From assembly GCF_009389715.1 (NCBI RefSeq), contig NC_052393.1:4340001-4404000 (forward strand): a stretch of DNA of 64,000 bases, written 5' to 3'. The stretch is from Phoenix dactylifera. Its lineage: Eukaryota > Streptophyta > Magnoliopsida > Arecales > Arecaceae. The position numbers and the translations under genes were made by a program. Positions 35,661-49,800 of this stretch are shown here, one piece after another. The stretch's first letter is position 1; each line of letters opens with the position of its first letter. The notes under the pieces were generated by a model that searched no databases, was not told the origin of the DNA, and saw only the letters and a list, made by a program, of their open reading frames with translations.

Positions 35661-37900
35661 CAGCAGAGAGAGGCCCAGCGATGGAAACTATGCGAATAAG
35701 ATTCTCCTCACCCCCCTTTACTTTTATTTTAGCAAAAAAAATCTATTTTATTTTGCTTTTCTTATTTTAAGTGGCCTAGTACGTGGACCGATCACTCGGA
35801 CGCCCTATGAATTGAGAAAAAAAAAAAAAAGGCTTACCTAGAGCACTCCAAAGCTTGCTATTTTTTATTTTTTATATTTATTTATACTAAAAATATATTT
35901 GTAAAACAAATAATTATTATATTTTATTTTTAATTATTTAAGATTTAAATAGCTTTTTTCTTCAAAAAGTGGCCTCCGCAAGAGTTCACCTAGCTCAAGT
36001 GACTTCATGGTAGCAGTCCCTCTAGAGCAAGAGGGGATTAATACCAAATATAAAAGATTGGTGTATTTATTTATATTGGGAAGTAAAGCTGGTAGAAGAT
36101 TTACAAAACCTAGGAGCTTGTTTCTAAGAGCGTTGTTTGCTAATTTTCTAATTGAAACATGATATTTTATATTGAAATAAATATTATTGAGTTTCCATGC
36201 AGAAATTAACTCCTAAATATAATTTTCAGTGCTTAACCATTTCTCTATTTGAATTAGTGTTCCATTCCTTTTTCTTGAACGTCCAAAAGAAACACCACAT
36301 TCATAACGCAAAAGCCTTGCAACTAACCTCAAATGATTGGATTTTAAGGATTTCATGTTATATATAACTACGGTAAAGTACATTCGCTGCATGCGAAGGA
36401 AAATAGGTGAATGGAAAAAAAATACCCCACATAGAATGGAACATTAAAAGTTGCTAGCAAGAAAGACTTTAGAGTTGTGCTAAACTGAAGCAAGAAAGCT
36501 TGGACTCCAGCATTTACATGCCAGATTCGAAGACATTCTAATTATATATGAACAACAACACTAATGACAACAACAGCAACAAAAAGCTTCATATATAAAG
36601 ATATATTTAATAAATAAAAAAATATAAAGAAATTTTAAAAAATAATTCCCTTTATCTTAATATCTTTATAAAAATAAAAAAAAAATATTTGCTGCATTTA
36701 ACTTTCTACATATTTGGATTGTTTTTATTTATATACACAAAAATGATATAAATTTTAAATTTATCTAATGCTTTTATTTCTAGTCCTAGTGGATATGCTC
36801 TGGTTACATGGTTAACCAAAGTTGAATGTATTTAATTTTTAGTTTTGCATAGTTTAGATTGACAAAAATAAAGGTTTGCAAGATAGGGACAAATTGGCCT
36901 GATAAAATTAAGGCTATTTTTTATCTTTATATTAACAATATTAAGACTTTTCTATAGAAATGAAAATAAAATGAATTTTATCTTTTTTTTTTTTATGAAA
37001 TTTCTTTATTAATCTACGCACTCTTAAGTTTTCTTTCCATATTGTTGCGAACTCATGAAAGACCAAAGATTGGATATGCAGCTCAAACATATTATATATT
37101 ATACCATTAAAGGTTTACAGAACATCAGAAGATTAAAAATCTCAGAAAATTATACATGAACCTTGTCATGCTTTTAATGCCATTCTAAAATAGCTCTCCC
37201 CAGTAACTCTGGAGATGACTCTCTCCATACAGCTCTTCTGATCACTAGATTACTAGAAAATCTGTAATTTTTGAAAAAATCTAGAAAAATCTGTAATTGT
37301 TTAACATATGATACCTCTACATGAGTACAACCACTATGTAATATGAATTAATTATTTAAGAAAATCAGCAATTTTGCATTACCTGGTGTTCTGAAGTATT
37401 AACACAACAAATAATTGCATGCGACTTATGAGATAATTCTCTCTTTTTCCGAGCTCTTTCTTGCAATCTTCTTTTGCGATTTCTATTTTCTTTTCTTCTC
37501 TCCAAGCATTTGATATCATAATTATGCAAATACTTCACTGAAATCGCACATATAAGAAAACTCATTGGATTTAATTTTATTATACCTTGGGATCATATCC
37601 ACCCCAACATTAGCACATGGTATATCATTTCATTTTTAGAGCCACCAATTTCTCATGCCTTCATCCAAAAAAGAAATTTTTAATTCCTAAATCTTTTTTA
37701 AATTTGTTATTTATGATATACTATGGAACCCGCTCTCTCTCGATTTGTTCTAACATTGTCAGTATAACCTTCATTCCAAGCTTCTTTCGTCAAATTTACA
37801 AATTACATCTATTAGATCTAGAAATACTTTACGGCTAAAAGGAACTGCCTTTTCTACATGTGCTCTAGTGTGGCAAAAGCAAATATACTTGTTTTGAATG
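35661..37900. other. AT-rich intergenic DNA, no recognised gene
   Basis: Very AT-rich, with A and T homopolymers (for example near 35820-35832 and 36980-36995). Nothing coding was recognised. Confidence 0.4.
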
Positions 37901-37904
37901 TTGG

Positions 37905-38400
37905 AACATATCCTCTGTTTGGTACAAAGAATGGATTAGACAAAGAATGGATAGAAAATAAAAATGAAAGAGAGGATGGATGAGTCTTTCATTCATCCTT
38001 TCATGTTTCACCAAATATACACAAAATGATGGATGGGAATGATATTCTCCTATATTTGATATAGGAGAAATGAAAGAGAGGATGGATGATATTTGTATAA
38101 TATTTTTTACTAAACTACCTCTTGATAAAAAAAGAGTAAAGAAGTGTTAGAGTTTTATTAAAAAATTAATGAGGAATAATTTTGTCAACGTAGAAACCCA
38201 CCCCTCACATGCTTCATTCACCCTTCTTTGCATTCTCCCAATTTAGAAGGATGCGAATGGATAGACCACGATGGATAGGCAATCTCCTTTTTCCATCCAT
38301 CCTTCCTAAGATTTTTTCAAACCAAGCAGTAGATGAGGGTCATCCATCTTTCCAAACCTATGCATGATCCCAATCAAACAAAGAACTAAAACCGCTTAAT
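37905..38400. mobile_element. Possible MITE-like element rich in GGATGGATG motifs
   Basis: The left end has 'ctgtttggtacaaagaatgg' and the right end, reverse-complemented, has 'tttgtttgattgggatcatg'. Inside, 'gaaagagaggatggatga' is repeated and inverted 'catccatcc' copies occur. This suggests a small nonautonomous DNA element, but the terminal repeats are imperfect. Confidence 0.3.
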
Positions 38401-38542
38401 ACTAATGTGCGCACACATTTCTCTCCACATCTAACAACATTTTTTTTATTTATGATAAGAATTTCGAAGTTATGTCACGTTTTTTTATGGAAAACAAAGT
38501 GCCGTAAGAATAATTTTGGAGGAATTAAAAAATTTATCTAGA

Positions 38543-38824
38543 TCCCATAGATGGGATAGGTTTATTCCATGGATAAGCATCTTTTTGGCATTTGAATAGG
38601 GGAATAAGTGGAAGGGAGAGGCATTCATATAATATGCTCTGGATTTCCTGACAATTTGCCTTCTATAGCAAAGGCAAAATTATCTTCCATTTTTTTCGTG
38701 AACTTAAAATGGATAGAAAAAAATGGAGGGATAATATGATACTTTGATTATGATGTGGGAGGGAAAAGCTCATTCCACACCTACCAAGCCTACCAATGGA
38801 TAAGCTTATCCTTGATAGGAGGGA
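38543..38824. mobile_element. Candidate MITE with degenerate terminal inverted repeats
   Basis: The left end 'gggataggtttattccatgg' matches the reverse complement of the right end 'aggataagcttatccattgg' at most positions. The body of about 280 bp has no coding capacity. It lies about 240 bp beyond the HPR1 stop codon. Confidence 0.35.
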
Positions 38825-39059
38825 ATTGGGCTATCTCGCTAGTCTAGAAGGCACTCCCCCCCGGCATGAGAATAGCTATACATATTCAACATTCTGGAAT
38901 CATTTCCTTAGGCGAGATGACAGATCAAAACATACATTTAGTCTGTGACATGAGAACCAGATATAGATTTCTACTTCTCACTTCCAAGAACTTAAAGACC
39001 CAACATGAAATCTATGCACTGCACCTTTTACATTGAGATGGATAGCATCAAACAGCCTT

Positions 39060-42000
39060 TTAAAACTTTGAAGAAGGCAGACCTGCAAAATATATTATTA
39101 TTGTTAGCAAGAAATGCAGAAGAGGCAGAAAACAATCCTTCCCAGTCCTAACAATATGGAATATATACCAAGTTGTTTTGCATTCACAATGCTTGGACAA
39201 ACAGCTGGAGGTGAGGATTTCTCATCCAAGAAAGGTTCGACCTGATTAGGATCAGTCGAAACCGGGTATCCTTTAATCTTACCCTGTTTGCCAACAAACA
39301 ATGAAGAAGTGCTTCTCTGTTAAAAGAGCAAAAACTAATGTTGAACTTGTTTAACTATTCGAACTTACTAAAACATTCAAAGCAGCAAGAGTCGCCATTC
39401 CTTCACGTGTCCACTGAATCAATAAAAGAAGTTGATTGTATTAGCAGTACAAAAGGATGGATAAGTAGGAAATAAAGCTTGTAATTTTTTAATTTAAATG
39501 TAATCATATAAGATATTCACCTTGGAGGCAGATGCAATATGTGGCACAACAATTGCATTTTTCAGTTCAGCAAGCCCAGGTTTCATGTAAGGTTCATCCT
39601 GTTGAAAGGTGATGACTGAGTAAATTAGAAAGTAGGTTTCTACTAAAAATTGGAGCATCAAATGTGGAAGCAACTGTATGATCACCTCGAATACATCAAG
39701 CCCCACCCGGAACATGGGGTTTACTTTCAGATGTTCTACCAAGGCAGCTTCGTCAATCACTGGTCCTCTGCTACAATTTACAAGGATTGCATCCTGTAGT
39801 AATTTCAAATTTGGATTACTTTGATTTATGATCAAAGTGGACAGAAGTTATATTGATTGAATAATCCTAGAGCTGGAGGTTTCACCTTCTTCATTATGGA
39901 CAGACTCTCTTTGTTTATCAGATGATACGTTGTTTTATCCAAAATTGGATGAAGACTTATCTGCAAAGAGCACAAGTCTATTGAGGGAACAAAAAGGTCT
40001 GAAATTAGTCATTCTCATCTATGCCCATGCCAGCTCTGATCTAGATGCATACTATTATTGCAATAATTTCTCTGTGTTATCCTATGAGGATTCGTTGTGC
40101 CAGTCAGTGTAGCCCATGTAATTGGGTGAATTGTAGAGTCAGACACCTCAAATGCGAAGAAGAATCAGGGCAATAAGAGATCGCTAGTACTCTATGATTG
40201 AGCAATATAGTTAATATTCCAAAGGATGAGGTCTAACCACATCAGCCTCTCTAAGTACATCCTCCATCGTAGCAGCTCTTTTCCAACTAACAGGCTGTTC
40301 ACCATTTGCCTTCAGGAACTGTCCATATGCTGCAGCGGAAGAAGTTAATAACCAAGGAATTTTTGAGTTTCAGCTGAATCTCTTGGAATGTTAAAGAGAA
40401 AGTGAGATGAGATGACAGCAACATGCCTGTGACAAACTTCTCTAGTCTAGTTGCCTGATACAGATCATAGTATATAAGATTCATCTTGAAACCCTCAATC
40501 TGTTGTAAAGTGAACAAAGATATAGTCAATGCAAGTGCGGTAAAACCAGCAACCATGACAGTTCTACTAGTCTTGTTCATAACACCTTCTATTATACCAG
40601 TTTTTATAATATAACTATTGTTTAATATTGTCTTCCAATATGATTTCATGCAACAAATTCTGACCATCTTTCTTTTTCATCTTTCTAATCAAGTTAGTCA
40701 GTAGGTATATTCGCTAGAGTTAGACCTTCTTATTATGAAAAAGTTATTGTTCAATTATGTATTCCCTCGATACACTTGCAAGAGATTTCTTTCGCACTAA
40801 ATTAAGCAACACAGAGCTGTTTACAGCTACTGAGTTTAGTCTTTTTAGTGATCTCATATCAGTGTGCGCATGTCCACACACATTACGCTATTTTTCAGTA
40901 TCTCCAAATGGATACAAATATTACAATGCTGCTAGAAATTCAATATGGTATGCTAAAGTATTGCGCAATTTGAGTATGAATTTTTCCCAAATGAACTTAC
41001 AAGAATCAACTTTTTCTTAATCATAATACAATGATTCTACAGATTTTTGTTTAATTTTTTTTATTTGACTCAATCCAAGTTACATAGAATCTAAGAATTG
41101 AAAATTTCTGGAAAAAAAAAATCAGAAATCAGAACATTGATTGGATATCTTGAGAGCAGCATCAATGCATGGCTCATTCAGATGTTACAGAGGAGTCACA
41201 GGACAAGAAACATTACCATCATCCTGGCATAAGCTGATCCAATACGGCCAGCTCCAATAACTCCAACTGTCTGTCCCTTCAGCAAATTCCCCACAAACCT
41301 ATTGGAAGCATGAATTCAGGATAAGCCATTCCACTCGAAGAAGTTAGTCTATTCTGTATCGAAGAAACCATGTGAGCCTCATAAAATATAGGAGTGTGTT
41401 TCAGATCATACAAATGGGGAAGCCATCCATCATATAAACCTGCCCTCATAAACTCATCTGCTTCAACTATTCTTCTGGCTGCGGCCAGTGAAAGCGAAGC
41501 AGCTAACTCTGCAGTTGTTTCCGTAAGAACTCCCTGGCCACACAAAAATAAATAAATAAACAAATAAATAAAGTGAAGCCAACGCAAATAACGCAAAATT
41601 CATGCAACGAAAAGACAAACAGAAAGCTTCCAAGACTATGAGTAATCTAAAATTAGCACTTGCAAGAAAGGGGTTTAGCTGAACAAGATCAAACAGTATG
41701 ACCCAATAACATTGTCCAGAAAGAAAAAAAACATTACACTTGAAGGAGAAGGAAAGCGGCACACAAAACTTCTACAAATATTAAAATACATCAAGTTTTC
41801 TTTAATATTTTTCCACTTCTTCAACATAGCTAGCAAATATTAGAGAGCACATTATAGAAGTAAATATATATGTGTGTGTGTGTGTATCAAATCTACGTAG
41901 GCATCTTATTTTCTTTGTGATCTACATAAGCTGATATAGCCGCGTGATCAATATAATAACTAAATCACATTTGAACTCACTGGGGTGTTTCCAACGGCGA

Positions 42001-42543
42001 CTCCACACTTGGTAGCAGCATCGACATCGACATTATTGTACCCGACTGCCATGTTACTGAAGGCAGTCCCACCAGCTCTCCTCAGTGCAGAGAACAGCAC
42101 CTCACCCCAATCTTCTGTTAACTGTGGAACACAAGCCATAGAACAAACCAGAGCAAAATCCCAGAGACTGATTAGTATCTACGCTTCTATGCACACAAAG
42201 TGTTTGTGTGTGTGTGTGTGTAAGAAATTCCGCTTGCCTGTCCAATTACTCCATCGCATTTGTCGCCGATAAGAGCAAGAATGTCCTCCACGGACAATAT
42301 GGTCTTCTTGTCGGTGCATATCTGAGCACAGATATTAAAGAGAATCAGGTGTTGCTCCTCATGAACATGACGGGAAATTGGAGAAACGGAATTGGCCAGA
42401 GGAGCCGAAGAGATTTTTACCTCGACGCGGCAATCTTGGTCGCTCAAGAGACGAATCCAACGGGTTCCGGGCATCGGTTTGGTACTGACGACTCGGTACT
42501 TCCCGCTGGGATTCCATACTTCGATCGATATAGGCTTCGCCAT
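39060..42543 (-). CDS. HPR1: Peroxisomal NADH-dependent hydroxypyruvate reductase (glycerate dehydrogenase)
   Basis: Thirteen exons: 42421-42543, 42238-42321, 41981-42121, 41412-41533, 41217-41298, 40427-40499, 40238-40329, 39886-39960, 39686-39793, 39521-39598, 39369-39413, 39169-39283, 39060-39082. The spliced frame encodes 386 residues, the length of Arabidopsis HPR1, starting MAKPISIEVWNPSGKYRVVS. D-2-hydroxyacid dehydrogenase marks: Rossmann motif GAGRIG (172-177), catalytic Arg in SRGPVID (R273), Glu in DVFEDEP (E302) and His in VPHIAS (H320). It reduces hydroxypyruvate to D-glycerate in the photorespiratory C2 cycle in peroxisomes. Introns 2 (CAG|gcaagc) and 6 (ACAG|gcatgt) use GC donors; frame and family alignment allow no GT alternative. 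The C-terminus is SKF rather than the usual SKL peroxisomal signal. Retaining the last intron would replace LPSSKF with a tail lacking that signal. Confidence 0.97.
42206..42222. repeat. (GT)n run in HPR1 intron 2
   Basis: A TG dinucleotide run lies about 15 bp inside the GC-donor intron of HPR1. As CA repeats on the coding strand it could affect splicing; this is inference. A second TG run is at 41870-41885 in intron 3. Confidence 0.85.
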
Positions 42544-42624
42544 CTTATCAGCACTCGAGATTTGTTCCTTCTGAAGGATAGGTGGAGAGGAGGAGCCCTG
42601 GGGAAAGAGCCTTCGTTCAATACT

Positions 42625-42632
42625 TTTATATA
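42625..42632 (-). promoter_or_regulatory. TATA box of HPR1
   Basis: Minus-strand TATATAAA about 85 bp upstream of the HPR1 ATG, implying a 5' UTR of roughly 50-60 nt. Confidence 0.6.
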
Positions 42633-42709
42633 GAAAGATAGACGAGGAATTTATTGTGGGTATTATCCTTCTTCGTACGGTGTGCATCGAATTCTGGTCA
42701 GAGGTAGGC

Positions 42710-42816
42710 TGATAAGAGAGGGGGATAAAAGGGGAGGCCAGCAGCTGGCTTGATGGATAAAGGCGGCTTCGACCGAGGTTTGGACCTCTCGTTCCCCAGG
42801 GCAAGGCAGGATAAGG
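42710..42816. promoter_or_regulatory. I-box-like GATAAG motifs in the HPR1 promoter
   Basis: GATAAG occurs at 42711-42716 and 42810-42815, with further GGATAA strings at about 42723 and 42755. GATAAG (I-box) is a common element of light-regulated plant promoters, and HPR1 is a light-induced photorespiratory gene. Functional relevance is inferred. Confidence 0.35.
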
Positions 42817-42849
42817 GGGGAGGTATACCCAGACTACCCCTCCAGTTCT

Positions 42850-43871
42850 AAGCAATGGCTGAATCGAATTACGACCGTATGCATGTATGTATGTACGTAC
42901 GTACGTATGATCATGATCAGAGAGCATCTGTGATGACGGTTTGAGCTACTGTTTTCTGAACCATTCCTCTGATGATCTTGCACCGTGGTTTGACATCAAG
43001 CTGATCCTAGAGGCTATTGTTTGAAAAATCTGTCGGTAGATTATTTATCTGCAGAGGTATCAGGTATGAATGCTAGGCACGTGAACATCAAGAATTCTGA
43101 GAAAATAAGGGGGAAAATCAAGCAGAAACTAGATCTGAGATTTCCTTCAGGTCTTTTGTTTTCTTTCCCCGTTCGCTGCTGCAATGTCGAAGAAACCAAA
43201 ATATCTTTCCATTTCTCACACGATCTTAAGGTGTCATACATCTTACTCTTTTTTTATGTCGAGAAGACATCATTTCCATCCAGAGGCAGTTGGCAACTGA
43301 ACTGTTTCTACAGGCAATGTGAATGTATATCAACCACCTCGTCTCTTGCTTCTGTGCATTGGTTTTTCCATCAGGTTTTTTCTCAAATTGCTACAGAAAC
43401 ATTCAACCTGAAGTACAGCAGCACCAGAAGCATTCCAAGTTCTGAAGGGAAGCCTCCATGGCATGAAAAGATGAGCTTGGTGACAAATCGATTCCATGGC
43501 CTAATTACATGGCAAATCGATTCCACCTACGCAACAGAATGGTGCTGGCATACTGCTGCCATTTCAGAAAATTGTGCACAAGTTGGCTGAAATAGCTTTC
43601 ACCTATGTTTTTGCATGAATGGACTGATGATGGGAGGGCAATATGTATCCTGGAAACTGGAGCTTCTTTTTGAATAGGTCAAATAAACAATGCTATAGCA
43701 CAAAAGCAGGTCCATGATACACAGCACTGTAGCAGAAGTATACCAAGAAATAGCAAGTACAAGGGACAGCAAGACACAGCTTCATATTACTGGCACCGCT
43801 CACGATAAATTTGGCAATCAACAGGGTATTGACTATACAACACAAACAGAACTTCTACTCCCAGCTGCCAG
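42850..43871. other. Intergenic region between HPR1 promoter and MCA1 3' end
   Basis: About 1 kb. It contains a (GTAC)/(GTAT)n-like run (42881-42908). A plus-strand open stretch at 43021-43590 lacks any recognised motif and a convincing start, and is not called. The right part would be the 3' UTR of MCA1. Confidence 0.45.
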
Positions 43872-46800
43872 CTAAGATTGCATGTATTGAGAAGGTGGTG
43901 GGCTTGTTTTTTTCTTCCCTGTACCTGCAAGAACATTGCAATATGAACTCCGTAATTTAGTCGCTTTGATGATTGAAGTTGGGCATGTAACACTACGACC
44001 CTAGAACTTAACACCCGGCACATCATGCTACCCAATGTCTAGACCAAAGCAAGTTCAGAAGGAGAAAACATACATTGAACTCCACGAATCTCCACTTCAC
44101 GCCATTCTTGAACAAGCGCACAGCAGCAACACATCAGGTGTGACAGGAAATCATCACATAAACCCCCCTGCCAGGCAACGGAAACCATTTTCTTTATTAG
44201 TAGTCTTAAAGTATCGTGATTAAAATCTAACTTTGCTGAGAATTTGCGTGCAATGGTAGGGAAAAGTCTGGAAGCAGTGAAAATATGTGCAATGATATGC
44301 GTGAGTCCACTATTCGTTTTGGAGATATTGATTGCATTTTGATGGTAAAATAAAAGAATTGGGGCACTATGAACTACTTTAATATTACTCTTGTGAAATC
44401 TCGATTTTGATCTCAGGTATGCAAATCATAGAATCAACTAAAAAGACATCGTACATGGAACTTATCATCCCTAGCATCCAAGGTCAGTCTAAAATGTATC
44501 AATAATTTCAGTACACACAATAATTAGCCTACCAGCAAATATGCTAGGATATAGATTGAAAATATCAGAGACTAGCTTATTGATGCCCCTAGATACAGCT
44601 TATGTGCCACGTCAGAATGTTCAAAAACCAGAAATTATGTGATATGGTACAACCAATAAAGATTTGACCCAATCTCTAGTAGGATTCCAACATATCAGAA
44701 CAAGTGAAAGGTTTATGGGATTTAAAAGCCAACTGAAGATAAAGATAATATTACCTCTGGAAGATAACAAATCACTTTGATCATTTCGAAAGATGAGACA
44801 TCATTTGATTCCATATGCATGTAATTAGTGAATAGTGGATGAACATACCATCAGCATGATTGAAACAAATAACAAAATTCCACAGCTGAAGTTATTTCAT
44901 CACATGCAATATAGTGCAGGAAAAAGAAAAGAATATAGTGCAGCGAACAGTATGCAGGAAATTCAAACTTAGTATAAAATTCACCATCTACAAGAAAAAG
45001 TCAATCATCAATGAAGTGTTTGTATATTACCGTGATATTCAGCATCTTGCGGAGTTTCCTCCTGACACAGCAGGTGTAACAACAACATGACAATATTAAT
45101 GAATATGCCAACAGGTCATTGCAGGCTTCTGCAGAAGCTGATGACAGAAAATCCCATCACTGATATATTTATATAATAATAAAACTTTGCTTCTAAGGTC
45201 GCTACACAAATATGCACAAATGTCATTGTAGATATTAATCACTATAGATTAAGTAGAATCAACAGAAATCATGTTAAGAATGAGTCATTTGGCAGATTTT
45301 TTATGCGTGTTCAGCTAAACAACCAGAAGATACTGTGCCATATCAACCCTTAAGTATTTCTTGATCGGTTAACCTCTCTAAAGTATACTAATTTCTTACT
45401 CTTGAGGGGAAAACATACGTAAAAATTTGCAGCCCACAAATACATGCATGGTTATTGGTCTAGCCTAGACGCAAATGTATTTTTAGAGCACCATTAATCT
45501 TTTCAACCTACAGTGGCTAGAAGCAAGGAAGAAAACGTTCCAAGTTTAGCTTTCTGTATTATTTTTGTTTCAGCCCTTCATTAGATGTGTCATTCAGCAG
45601 TTAAATCGTCAATATATATATAGCAATGTGCTTAAAATTGTTTTTTTACCAACTCTGGTTAACATCATCACAAAATAGTAACTTACAAAATATTTATCAT
45701 AAAGCAAGCTTTCCTTAATACAAAGATTTTATAACAAGAATCAGAGTCCCAGCATACAACACACAAAAGGCTGATAAATCTAATATAATGCAATAATATT
45801 TTACTTTAGTATGCAGATATTGCAGATTTGCTGATTTGATAACATATGGCAGCTTTGGCCTTTCTAGGTAATTCTTGGTGAGGCATCCTAACTTAAAACA
45901 GATTATTGAGTGTGTGCATTCCTTGTGCTTTAGAGTCACCCATGATGCAAGATCTTTGATAGAAATAAATGTGATTTGAGTTCATAATTATTGTGACAAT
46001 GGTCATCTTTATTATCATATTACGTGCCCTCAACCTGACCCACCCTGTTCAACCTGCCTTGCACGACAAGCATCCTCCTAACCTGCTTACGCGGGCACCT
46101 GGGGATGCCTGTCCACTCAGTATGCAACTCCTTCCACTTAATCCTACACAACTGCATAGACTACTTTACAAACAGTACTAATTAGAAGAAAACAGATTTT
46201 CACTAAGTATCTTAAAATAGGATTTTTCATGTAAACTTAGAGTGAACATGGATGATCAGATCCTTGAAATGACCACAAAATTAAATAGTTATTTTGTGAT
46301 AATTAAGGAAGGGGTTGTTGAGGCTTTCCCCTACTTTTTTCTTCGAGAAAGAGATAATTATGTGGAAAAGGATAATTATCCGTAGGGCTAAACTTCTCCT
46401 TTTGACCCCCATAACAATGTCAAATAACAATAGCATTGACGTTGAGCCTATCACTTTGATTATTGCCAACCCTTTTTTCTTCCTGGACTCTTTCCTTCAC
46501 TCCTCTCTAGTTCTTGCATGATACATCCAGTTTTGATGATTATCAGGCATATTGACTAGCACAATACACCGTAACCAATGACCGCAAAAAAGATTCATCT
46601 AAATATTTTTCCCTTCTGTTACAATCATCAGTAGCTGCTAAATCAGACTATAACATGTTTCATCTATGATAAGGATTGAAAGAAAAAATTATATTACGTA
46701 ACATTCATAAGGGGAAAAAAAAGTAACCATCAAATTCAAAAAATATAATTAAAAGTGTATTCTACTTTTGCAAACTTTATAAGTTTGCTCCAACATATGA

Positions 46801-49800
46801 AATCAAAATTAAGCTAACTTGTCCTAGTATTTATTTTAAAATGGCTGAACTCATCTCCAGAGCATCATGTTTCCTACCTTGTTTGATGCCCAAGGAACCC
46901 CAGACATTCATGTATATGGACAATCATATTCTAGTCATCTCCACATGGTATATCACATAATTTCCTTATTGCATCATCTAAAATGATAAATGTCAGACCA
47001 GCCATACATGGATTTCTTGCTTGCAATTGTTGGCTACAACTTTCCTTACCCTAGTCTGGGGCATTGATATATTTTATTTTACTTGAATAAATTTTGAATT
47101 ACGTGAGCATTTTAGGCAAATAGTTTTACTTTGTTAGAGTTATTGAGATAAAAAGATTGCAATGAAGCCTTACGAAGAAATAGAATCTAAGGTTATCACA
47201 ATAACATGACACCCTTCCACAATTGTATGCAGACACACAACATATATACACATAATTCATTTCTTTCCATCTTTGGCAAGACACATGTAATTGGTAACTT
47301 TGAATGGTGGCTTCCAAAAGAAACATAAATATTTAACCTGGAAAATATTAAAAATGACAGGTAAAATAATTTACGTACAAACATGTCTGTTTTTGGTTAC
47401 TGTAGCTATTTTTGAAAATGTTCCGCAAGGGTAGAATAAAGTCTTCATACCTGCAAGACATTTATACTATGTGAACTTTCATAAGCTGAATAGGGGGAAA
47501 GGTCGAGTAAACATTATTGAGCAATTTGAAGTCCATCAAAGAAAAAATAAGTATCTTGACATAATAAATAATTACCTCAAATTGCCAATCAAAAGAAGAG
47601 AACAAAAAATCTCATGTAATAACATTACTTCCTGAAGAGTATAACGTAGAATCTGAAAGCAAGTAATAAACTTTTTGAATGGAAATCTGGATTTATTAAA
47701 AAATTAAGGTTGCAAAATTCTTGTCAACCATCTAAGCTACCGGCCCACACACCCAAAAAAGCTATTGTTGTATTATTTAGAAGTTAATGAATTATTTGGC
47801 CCTTGGCCAAAATTATATATAAAAAATTCAGTCATGCATATTGTGATCATAATGTAAAGATGTATTCACGGTAACCCTCCTGAAGGGCACAGCATTATAC
47901 CAAGTGAAGGTTGTAGCAAGACCATAATATCCAAGCCTCATCCTGTTTAATATGGACTTGGAATATCAGCAAGTCAAAATTATACCTTTTTTAGAAAAAA
48001 AGAAAGTGTTTTACCTGTGCCAATGGTCCTAATCCCTAAGTAGAATGCGAACTTTTAAAAAGAATAAGATATGTAAATGGAAATATAAAAGGCATGCACA
48101 CATGCATGTGCTTGTGAAGGTAAAGGAAAGTGATTCAACATATGTTTCAGATAAGCAGACTAGAAAATCAAATCTCATAAGCATAATAGACTAGCATTAT
48201 GCATTTTACAAATCCCTACTACTTCACCACAAAAGCATTTTAAACTTTGATGCATGGCTTACAGACAACATAAGAAACTGTAATGTTGTCTTAAACCTAT
48301 CTTACTTCCATGCTTTGAAATTTCTTATAGTATGTCATATTTTACAAATTTATTATCTTTTACTTGCCTTTGTGTTGCCTATTTAGATGCAGTAAAAGTC
48401 AAAACCATATTCTTTTCAAAAATAAATAAATTTGGATGACCTTTGAGTTGCCATGCTTTCATTGGTCCCTCATCTTCTGAAAGGCTAACAAACAGGACAG
48501 CATCACCCACTAATGCACTGCAGCAAACAGGCCATGCTTGCAGTGGTTCTCTAGCTATGGTGTTTGATTGCTGACATGGGAGTTGTCATTGACATACCAA
48601 CTACAGTAAATTGTCACAAACAAGTTTACTGTTACTTGAATAAATCAAGCACACTGAATTGATAGTCATCTTACTCCCAATCACTAGCTTGCTGGGATGC
48701 TCTCACTACCACTGGTCTGTTATATGCAGAAAATTCCATGCCCGCCTGCCCGCCCACCCGCCCATGCATGCACATTCACTTGTTACTTGTAAGGCTTTTT
48801 ACCAGTGAGTAACATGTTTCCAAACATACATCTCCCTCTTTTCGATCCATCATTCTAACTCATTTCATTTACTCTAATATTTGTGCTCAAGATTCTATTG
48901 TATTTCATAAGGTCATTGCTGATGTTTCTATAGATTGATTTTCTTAAACAATTGCTGGTTTAAAGACACCAAATGGCAGCATACAGATTAAGAGCTCATT
49001 ACATCATCATCATCATCATGTACCACTGCAGTCTACAAGAAAATAATGAATGGAGGAGTTATCACAGATGTAATAAAATAGTCTGACATATCAAATCCAA
49101 AAAGCATCGGTCATTAAGTCCATGTACAGAATGATAGAACTCCAAATCAAGTGCAAATCCTTTGGAACATGGAGCTCATATTACAGGCAAACCAAAAGAC
49201 AGACTAATTTCTCTTGCAGTGATGCAGAATTTTTTTTTTTATCAACATCTTCATCTGTATACAATGAGATCTTAAACCTAGATTTTTTTTATAAATGTAT
49301 TGCTAAAATTCCAGCAGAAACAAACTGTTTAACTGCTTTTCCAATTGAATATTCATTATATCATAATCATGGGTCTCATGTTCATTGCACTCCATGATAA
49401 CATACTATTTAAGTATATTCGCACATTTCTCAATTTTTAAAACCAAAGAAAAATATTAACACTCAATGGACTAACACAGAAACAATGAAACCACAAGGGT
49501 GATACAACTGGTGAAAAAATGTAGTTCATAAACAGAGACTAAGATCCCTACTAAGCATACCTAGCAATTTAAGAAAATAAATGTATTTCGAGTCCAAATT
49601 TATGATGAAATGCAGTTATAAAATTGGCATACATAGATAAGGCTCTGAACAGCAACCGAGCAAATCTGAATGCCAATCTTCATGTCTGTGTGAACCTCCG
49701 TTTGAGATCAAATCATGACCGGATGAAACTGGAGAAACACTTCTGCAAGGAATTGTAATATGGTGTAAGAATTTTTCGAAATCTAAATATACTATGCAAA

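Noticed and set aside
43021-43590. A 189-codon plus-strand open stretch between HPR1 and MCA1
   Set aside because: No recognisable motif, the first codon is TTG rather than ATG, and the position is that expected for promoter and 3' UTR sequence.
47450-49633. Possible loss of PLAC8 cysteines in MCA1 (EPYLC, TLFYPC)
   Set aside because: MCA proteins commonly vary at these positions, so without an alignment it cannot be called abnormal.
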